The notes under the pieces were generated by a model that did no database searches, was not told the DNA's origin, and was given only the letters and a program-made list of their open reading frames with translations. Made by a program: the position numbers and the translations under genes. A stretch of 25,519 nt of DNA from an uncultured Oscillospiraceae bacterium (lineage in GTDB: Bacteria; Bacillota; Clostridia; Oscillospirales; Acutalibacteraceae). Each line of letters opens with the position of its first letter. Within the stretch, counting starts at the first letter, position 1. This document shows positions 21,314 through 25,519 of the stretch, piece after piece. The DNA lies in assembly GCA_900547095.1 (NCBI GenBank), contig URFG01000017.1, positions 1 to 25,519 on the forward strand, in the 5' to 3' direction.

Positions 21314-21341
21314 GAAAACCCTTGAAATATCAAGGGTTTTC
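21314..21341. repeat. Perfect 12-bp hairpin
   Basis: GAAAACCCTTGA (21314-21325) and TCAAGGGTTTTC (21330-21341), loop AATA. It is the only strong structure in 21188-21436, which otherwise holds the 7-bp pair GGGACTT/AAGTCCC (about 21202-21245) and repeat copy 2. No gene seen there; the block looks like the end of a non-coding or mobile element. Confidence 0.6.
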
Positions 21342-21377
21342 AGGCTTTGTGCTTTTTAGTCGCACAGTTATGGGAAG

Positions 21378-21432
21378 TTTGAACTTAATCGCACAAATTA
21401 AAAATGCCTTAAAACCGTTATTTTCAATTATT
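21378..21432 (+). repeat. Diverged direct repeat, copy 2
   Basis: TTTGAACTTAA followed by GCAC, AATTAAA, AAAACCG and ATTTTC as in copy 1 (18700-18755). Lies just upstream (in minus-strand terms) of the tex middle fragment. Confidence 0.5.
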
Positions 21433-21436
21433 GGAA

Positions 21437-21919
21437 TCAATTACACGGTCTATTCAAATTTGAAATAACCTGATTTTTAATACTAATCATTCCCTGATAT
21501 GTAGGATGACCTTCAATCTTTTCGATATCGGAAAGAGTTATATAATTAACATTATAGTGGTCACAAATTTTTAGTATACCTTCCCTAATCTCTTCCCTTA
21601 AGTTTGTATTTACTATGAAGCAAATGTTTTCTTGTGGCACTACTTCAAGAAGTTTTTTAATAAAATAACTAATCCCCGGCAATACCAATTTCAAATCATC
21701 CTCGGCCCATTTATCAAAAATCAATTTGCCCGCAGTATTTCCTGTCCATGAATCGTTTGTAGCACCAAAAATAAAAACTCTGTCGATTTTGTTTTTGCTG
21801 AAAAAACCTTCATCAATAAGTTTTGTAAGTCTGAATATAAAGGAAGAAGATTTTGAGCAGTCTCCATTATATCCTGTATTACAAATTGTAGATCCTGACC
21901 AACTATTGTTCAAAACAAT
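21437..21919 (-). pseudogene. C-terminal half of an SGNH hydrolase
   Basis: About 155 codons encode IVLNNSWSGSTICNTGYNGD, IDRVFIFGATNDSWTG and SDIEKIEGHPTYQGMISIKN. These are the NSWSGST, G-x-ND and GHP blocks of a distinct SGNH family, but block I with the catalytic Ser (GDS) is missing. It is fused in frame at about codon VLNN to the GH36-like fragment. It is not related closely to the SGNH protein at 10779-11591. Without the nucleophile it cannot be an active hydrolase. Confidence 0.85.
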
Positions 21920-22213
21920 TTCCGATGCAGTTTCATAGGACGCATTTTCGCGCCTGAACACCTCAATTATACCGTCGTTCTGCCCCGGTCGGTTAAACTG
22001 CATAGCGCACCATACGTCAGGCTTTTCGCTGAGTTCGGTCAGAGGATAAAAGTCCTCTGAAAAATACGGTCTGACCTTTAAATACTCCTCGGTATACTTC
22101 TTTATGAAATCAACCTTTTCCTCGGTATCGCAAAAGGTTTCTTTTTCCGTCCAAGGGTATTGGCATGTAAGAGCCGCCGCGCATGCGCTTCTTATACGGT
22201 ATTCGCCATAGCT
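21920..22213 (-). pseudogene. C-terminal fragment of a GH36-like glycosidase
   Basis: About 98 codons (YGEYRIRSACAAALT, YTEEYLKVRPYFSEDFYPLT, DVWCAMQFNRPGQNDGIIEV, FRRENASYE) match the end of the barrel and the start of the C-terminal domain of alpha-galactosidase-like (GH36-type) proteins, recognisable from RPYF-x-x-DFYPLT and the W-C-A-x-Q-F-x-R-P motif. Catalytic Asp residues lie earlier in such proteins and are missing. It is joined on its 5' side to a ROK kinase out of frame and on its 3' side to an SGNH hydrolase in frame. Confidence 0.7.
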
Positions 22214-22601
22214 TCTGCCGCTGCCCGTACCCGAATTTCCACTCGGCAACGGCACAGGCATTCGCGTCGTTCTGCAGGTGCGCGGGCACTCCGTAATGCG
22301 CTTCTATCTGCTTTACAATCTCTACATTATCCCACCCCGGGAGATTTGGCGGACTCATAATAACGCCTTTTTTAGAGTCAAGCGGTCCGCCTCAGGAAAT
22401 ACCCACAGCGTCAGGATTGCAATCCAAAATACCGTCTGCCATTGCAATAAGCCTGTTTATCATTTCAGCAGGAGTAATTCCCCGCTCTGTCGGGCATTTA
22501 TCCTTTTTTAAAAGCTTAATTTCTTCTCCGTCACAAAGAGCGATTATTACGGCGCATTTTGTGCCGCCTATATCAAAACCAAAATATTCATTTTTCAACA
22601 A
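22214..22601 (-). pseudogene. N-terminal part of a ROK-family sugar kinase, with internal stop
   Basis: The reading begins FGFDIGGTKCAVIIALCDGE (the ATP phosphate motif DIGGTK at about residues 9-14), continues to DAVGIS, hits TGA at 22394-22392 where relatives have Cys, and resumes GGPLDSKKGVIMSPPNLPGW, PAHLQNDANACAVAEWKFG with the catalytic Asp of the NDANA motif. Similarity ends near 22224, where another gene's fragment begins. The start is a TTG at 22601, 15 bases after the ribokinase stop, without a clear ribosome binding site. It was probably the third gene of the operon; now non-functional. Confidence 0.85.
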
Positions 22602-22615
22602 CCAATCATTAAATA

Positions 22616-23491
22616 TTATGCGTCAAGGTCATAATAGTACGGTATTGAGTCGGATGCGCCTTTTCTCGATACGGTAACCGAAGCCGCCTTCGTTGCAATT
22701 TCCATTGCGTATTCTGCACTCTCTACTCTGCTTACCGAGCTTATAAAGTAGCCCGTAAAGGTGTCGCCTGCGGCGGTTGTATCAACTGTCTTAACCTTAA
22801 GCGCAGGCTGAAAGAATGATTTTTCCGTACTTATATACATACTGCCGCGGCTTCCGAGGGTTAAAATCAGCACGCTTTCGGGATACATTTTAAGAAAATT
22901 CACTTTCATAGTTTCAGGGTCGCCGCTGCCGAAAAGAGCCTCACCCTCTATCTCGTTGCAGAAAAACCATTTTACGCATTTGAGCGGCAGTAGCTTTATA
23001 TCCTCCTTAAAAGGCGACGGATTAAAGGCTATGCGTAATTTCTTTTTCTCGGCAATTTCAAAAGCCTCTTCAAGAGAGCTTATCTCATTTTGAAGTAAAA
23101 GAATGTCGTTTTCCTCTGAGTCTGCCAAAAAATTCTCGATATACTTTCTGTCAATCTGATAATTTGAACCGGCGTGAAGCAGAATACAGTTTTGTCCGTC
23201 CCTATTGACCTGTATAATTGCGTGTCCGTTGCTTCCGTCTGTTCTTTTGATTCGGCTTACGTCTACACCTGACAAAGCCATTTTTTCTGTTAAAAAATCA
23301 CCGCCGTCACCTATAAGTCCGCCGTGAATAACCTTTGCTCCTGCGCGTGCTAAAGCGACAGACTGATTCAGTCCCTTTCCGCCCGGAAAAACCTCCATAA
23401 CATCAGACGGCAGGGTTTCCCCTGCCGAGACAAAATGCTCCACGGAATAAACATAGTCAATATTAAGAGAGCCAAGATTATATATTTTCAT
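22616..23491 (-). CDS. rbsK: Ribokinase-like PfkB-family sugar kinase
   Basis: A 291-residue PfkB-family kinase of ribokinase type. Substrate-binding motifs: GSLNIDYVYSVEHFVSAGET near residues 7-26 and FPGGKGLNQSVALARAGAKV near 35-54; NPSPFKED mid-protein; the anion hole and catalytic Asp in VDTTAAGDTFTGYF near 240; length normal for RbsK. Expected reaction: ATP-dependent 5-phosphorylation of ribose or a related pentose. It lies 11 bases after an ADP-ribosylglycohydrolase fusion gene, which would liberate ribose or ADP-ribose, so the two may form a short salvage route. PfkB subfamily specificity (ribose, deoxyribose, nucleosides) cannot be settled by eye. Confidence 0.88.
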   Translation of the reverse strand: MKIYNLGSLNIDYVYSVEHFVSAGETLPSDVMEVFPGGKGLNQSVALARAGAKVIHGGLIGDGGDFLTEKMALSGVDVSRIKRTDGSNGHAIIQVNRDGQNCILLHAGSNYQIDRKYIENFLADSEENDILLLQNEISSLEEAFEIAEKKKLRIAFNPSPFKEDIKLLPLKCVKWFFCNEIEGEALFGSGDPETMKVNFLKMYPESVLILTLGSRGSMYISTEKSFFQPALKVKTVDTTAAGDTFTGYFISSVSRVESAEYAMEIATKAASVTVSRKGASDSIPYYYDLDA

Positions 23492-23502
23492 TTTTCGTCA
23501 GC

Positions 23503-25077
23503 CTAAATGTTAATATGCTTAAACGTTAATTGCACACGGTCGGAAATTTTAACCGTTCCGACTCTGAATATTGAGGTATGCAAGGTATCGTTTATCGGTT
23601 TAGTCCAATACTCGGGGATATTGTCTATTCCTTTTGCCATTCCTATTATTGAGCCGACAGTAGCGCCGTTGCAGTCGGTGTCAAAGCCTGTTTCCACCGC
23701 CATACAAATTGATTTGCCGTAATCGCCATTGCCATATAGCAAAGCCGCCGTTACAATCATAGCGTTTGAAATTGTATGACACCAACCATGATCCGTATAT
23801 TCATCATATTTTTTGTGAATCTTTTCAAACGCTTCTTTCTGACCAACTCCGTTTTTAAACCCGTTCAGTACTTCCACAACCGATTCGTATAGTCTTGAGG
23901 TACACGGTATCTGGGCAAGACCGCCCTTAATTATATCCTCAAAACTGTCAGTTTCAGCTGCCACTGCAAGCATAGCCGCAACGAACATTTCGCCATAAAT
24001 TCCGTTTTTAGTATGCGAAATTGAAGCGTCGCGCCACGCCATTTCCGCCGCAAACTCAGGATTTCCGGGATTTATATAGCCGAAATAATCTGCTCTTATT
24101 TGAGCTCCGATCCATTCGCGGAACGGGTTTTTATATATTGCGGATTCAGGCGGAACATAACCTTTTATAAAATTACAATAAGCCACACGTTCAGCAGTCC
24201 AGTAGGCGCTTTTAGGCTGGTAGTCAAGCCATACTCTTGAAACATCGTAAGGTGTAAAATCCTTTCCGTATTTTTCAATTAACACCTGTGCGAGTACCGT
24301 ATAATTTGTATCGTCATCAATAGGCATTCCGTCTATTTCATCGGCATATGCTCTTGAAGCAAAAGGATATTTATATTTATTTATAATCTCATTACTTAAT
24401 TCACTTTTGTGAATATATCTGTGCATCGGATAGTTATCGGTTTCTTTCAAAAACGGAATAAGCTCATCTGTCTTGATACCTTCGATTGACTTTCCGAGCA
24501 TACAGCCGCAAATTCTGCCAAACCAAGCGCCCTTGATTTTTTTCTCGGTATTTTTTATCCCTGAGCAATTATAACTGTAAGGCGCACGCAATTCCTTTAT
24601 GGAATCAAGGTCCGACGGTTCGGTATATTTATAATCCTTTCTTTGTTTTGCACCTGATATTACCGAAAATAAAATATCTCCCATTTTCTTTTTGATTTCA
24701 TTTTTCGGCAGCTGCGAAACTGCTTTAAAAAGGTTGCTGTATTCCTCAATATCCAAGCCTTCTTCAAGAGACTGCCGATATTCGTTATGAATATTGGATG
24801 AATAGAATTCACCGTCTTCTATATTCTGATACTGAGGCTTAATTTCCTTCGTGCTTTTAAGCTCCTCTACAATTCTGTTACCGTTACCTAATATAAGCGC
24901 ATCTAATGACACGCCGAAATATTTTGCAATGCTCACAAGTTTGCTGATTTCGGGTGTTGCCGCATCTGTTTCCCATTTTTGAACCGACTGCTGTGAGACA
25001 CTAAATAAATCGGCAAACTGCTCCTGAGACATATTTGCATTTGTTCTGAGTTTATTTATTGATTTTCCTATGGTCAT
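23503..25077 (-). CDS. XRE-HTH / ADP-ribosylglycohydrolase fusion
   Basis: A 524-residue two-domain protein. Residues 1-62 are a full XRE helix-turn-helix (MSQEQFADLFSVSQQSVQKW, ETDAATPEISKLVSIAKYFG). A charged linker (70-175) follows. Residues 178-510 are an ADP-ribosylglycohydrolase (DraG/ARH family): KIKGAWFGRICGCMLGKSIE, the metal motif MPIDDDTNYTVLAQ (Asp254-256, Thr257), SHTKNGIYGEMF near 354-365, and GFDTDCNGATVGSIIG (464-479), the family's second metal site. Both sites look intact, so binuclear-magnesium hydrolysis of an N- or O-ribosyl bond is expected. The HTH suggests that the enzyme controls genes, perhaps its own operon, in response to its ligand. GGAGGTGCC precedes the start. 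Ribokinase follows directly. Confidence 0.92.
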   Translation of the reverse strand: MTIGKSINKLRTNANMSQEQFADLFSVSQQSVQKWETDAATPEISKLVSIAKYFGVSLDALILGNGNRIVEELKSTKEIKPQYQNIEDGEFYSSNIHNEYRQSLEEGLDIEEYSNLFKAVSQLPKNEIKKKMGDILFSVISGAKQRKDYKYTEPSDLDSIKELRAPYSYNCSGIKNTEKKIKGAWFGRICGCMLGKSIEGIKTDELIPFLKETDNYPMHRYIHKSELSNEIINKYKYPFASRAYADEIDGMPIDDDTNYTVLAQVLIEKYGKDFTPYDVSRVWLDYQPKSAYWTAERVAYCNFIKGYVPPESAIYKNPFREWIGAQIRADYFGYINPGNPEFAAEMAWRDASISHTKNGIYGEMFVAAMLAVAAETDSFEDIIKGGLAQIPCTSRLYESVVEVLNGFKNGVGQKEAFEKIHKKYDEYTDHGWCHTISNAMIVTAALLYGNGDYGKSICMAVETGFDTDCNGATVGSIIGMAKGIDNIPEYWTKPINDTLHTSIFRVGTVKISDRVQLTFKHINI

Positions 25078-25105
25078 AAAGGCACCTCCAAAACAATATG
25101 CAAAT

Positions 25106-25134
25106 ATTATACATTATCAATTTCCAATCGTCAA
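25106..25134 (-). promoter_or_regulatory. Promoter of the HTH-glycohydrolase / ribokinase operon
   Basis: Minus strand TTGACG (25134-25129), 17-base spacer, TATAAT (25111-25106), 29 bases before the start codon. Confidence 0.85.
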
Positions 25135-25153
25135 CAAATCTACGGTTGTATTT

Positions 25154-25182
25154 TTTACAATCGATAGTTGTGGCATTGTAAA
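25154..25182. promoter_or_regulatory. Inverted repeat upstream of the HTH-glycohydrolase promoter
   Basis: TTTACAAT (25154-25161) and ATTGTAAA (25175-25182), 13-base spacer, plus an overlapping pair CGGTTGTA (25143-25150) and TACAATCG (25156-25163) with one mismatch. Three to four TTGTA-type half-sites lie 10-45 bp upstream of the -35 box, a position that fits an activator or an upstream repressor site. The adjacent HTH fusion protein is the obvious candidate to bind; inference. Confidence 0.55.
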
Positions 25183-25241
25183 TTGAAGATGATTTTGTGG
25201 TTGGTATCGTATATGAGGGCAAACTGCGAGGCGAAAGCCAA

Positions 25242-25390
25242 ATTATTCATTATTCATCAGCGTAAGCGCCTTACATTTTCATTATTCATTTGAAAATCCG
25301 TTCTCGCTTAATGAATAATGAATGATGAATATTGAAAAATGAATAATACAAACGAAAATCCGCCCTCTTATGAGAACGGATTTTCGTTTG
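25242..25390. repeat. Palindromic repeat cluster next to tRNA-Asn
   Basis: The 300-base gap upstream of the HTH-glycohydrolase gene holds no gene but nested repeats. ATTATTCATTATTCAT (25242-25257) and CATTATTCATT (25280-25290) are complementary to AATGAATAATGAAT (25310-25323) and to AATGAATAAT near 25339-25348. GAAAATCCGTTCTC (25292-25305) is a perfect inverted copy of GAGAACGGATTTTC (25372-25385), and CAAACGAAAATCCG (25349-25362) pairs over 14 bp with CGGATTTTCGTTTG (25377-25390), whose end includes the CCA of the tRNA. This could be a small non-autonomous element or a processing/termination structure of the rRNA-tRNA transcript. Confidence 0.65.
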
Positions 25391-25464
25391 GCGCCTCAAG
25401 TAGGACTCGAACCTACGACAACTCGGTTAACAGCCGAGTGCTCTACCGACTGAGCTATTAAGGC
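25389..25464 (-). tRNA. tRNA-Asn (GTT)
   Basis: A 76-base cloverleaf on the minus strand. The acceptor strands are GCCTTAA and TTGAGGC (one G-T pair), the D arm is GCTCAGTCGGTAGAGC, the anticodon arm CTCGGCTGTTAACCGAG carries GTT, and the T arm is GTAGGTTCGAGTCCTAC. Discriminator G is followed by an encoded CCA (25391-25389). It lies just downstream of the 5S rRNA, so it is probably part of the rRNA transcript. Confidence 0.97.
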
Positions 25465-25469
25465 AAAAT

Positions 25470-25519
25470 GTTGGCATCTACTTATTTTCCCGGGCAGCTG
25501 CCCGCCAAGTATCTTCAGC
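25470..25519 (-). rRNA. 5S ribosomal RNA, 3' end (partial)
   Basis: The minus strand reads GCTGAAGATACTTGGCGGGC, AGCTGCCCGGGAAAATAAGT, AGATGCCAAC, the typical end of a clostridial 5S rRNA: the loop E/helix IV region GATACTTGGC...GGGAAAATA-GT and the closing helix I strand. The 5' part and, presumably, the 23S and 16S genes lie beyond the right edge. The exact 3' end is within a few bases of 25470. Confidence 0.85.

Noticed and set aside
22392..22394. Selenocysteine codon in the ROK kinase
   Set aside because: The gene is truncated further downstream and fused to other scraps, so the TGA is best read as one more sign of decay; kept only as a low-interest note.
1..25519. CRISPR array, integrase or intact insertion sequence
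   Set aside because: No regularly spaced direct repeats and no recombinase or transposase gene, intact or broken, could be recognised on either strand; mobility of the accessory parts is inferred only from gene order and repeats.

Overview
The window looks like chromosomal DNA of an anaerobic, gut-type Clostridia (Oscillospirales-like) bacterium. Evidence for this: AT-rich DNA with canonical TTGACA/TATAAT promoters and GGAGG-type ribosome binding sites, a rubredoxin / reverse-rubrerythrin / Fur-PerR peroxide-defence operon, host- and plant-glycan enzymes (fucose isomerase, GH116, GH2), and a 5S rRNA end followed by tRNA-Asn at the right edge. TGA is used as a normal stop. Nearly everything is on the minus strand except two AraC-type regulators.

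Layout. 0-4.2 kb: a YczE/DUF6198 membrane protein with its own promoter and an attenuator-like leader, an iron-containing alcohol dehydrogenase, and a TetR / ABC ATPase / ABC permease operon under a promoter that carries a large palindromic operator. 4.2-9.9 kb: a fucose-type operon read right to left (GH116 glycosidase, L-fucose isomerase, class II aldolase); the GH116 gene is frameshifted in an A7 run and is preceded by the decayed 5' end of a second, diverged fucose isomerase. A divergent AraC regulator (9.9-10.8 kb) probably controls it. 10.8-15.2 kb: an SGNH hydrolase, a stretch of decayed genes (EamA transporter, glycyl-radical activase tail), then a GH2 glycosidase with its own divergent AraC regulator.

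15.2-18.7 kb: a compact minus-strand accessory module bounded by strong hairpins: XRE repressor, ImmA-type metalloprotease, DUF4417 protein, a free-standing polymorphic-toxin-like C-terminal domain, a probable immunity protein and an orphan AbiEi/DUF6088-type antitoxin. The repressor/protease pair is the regulatory logic of ICEBs1-like elements, here attached to a toxin cargo without integrase or conjugation genes. This is the most promising candidate for an undescribed system.

18.7-21.4 kb: the Fur-rubrerythrin-BFD-rubredoxin operon, sandwiched between two fragments of one tex gene that lie in the wrong order (a circular permutation whose breakpoints abut in the protein), and flanked by a diverged direct repeat. 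21.4-22.6 kb: a three-way scrap of a ROK kinase, a GH36-like glycosidase and an SGNH hydrolase. 22.6-25.1 kb: an XRE-HTH / ADP-ribosylglycohydrolase fusion followed by a ribokinase, which may form a self-regulated ribosyl-salvage pair. 25.2-25.5 kb: a palindromic repeat cluster, tRNA-Asn with encoded CCA, and the 3' end of 5S rRNA.

Overall the window mixes intact inducible sugar operons with an unusual amount of recent gene decay and rearrangement, as expected of an accessory region beside an rRNA operon.
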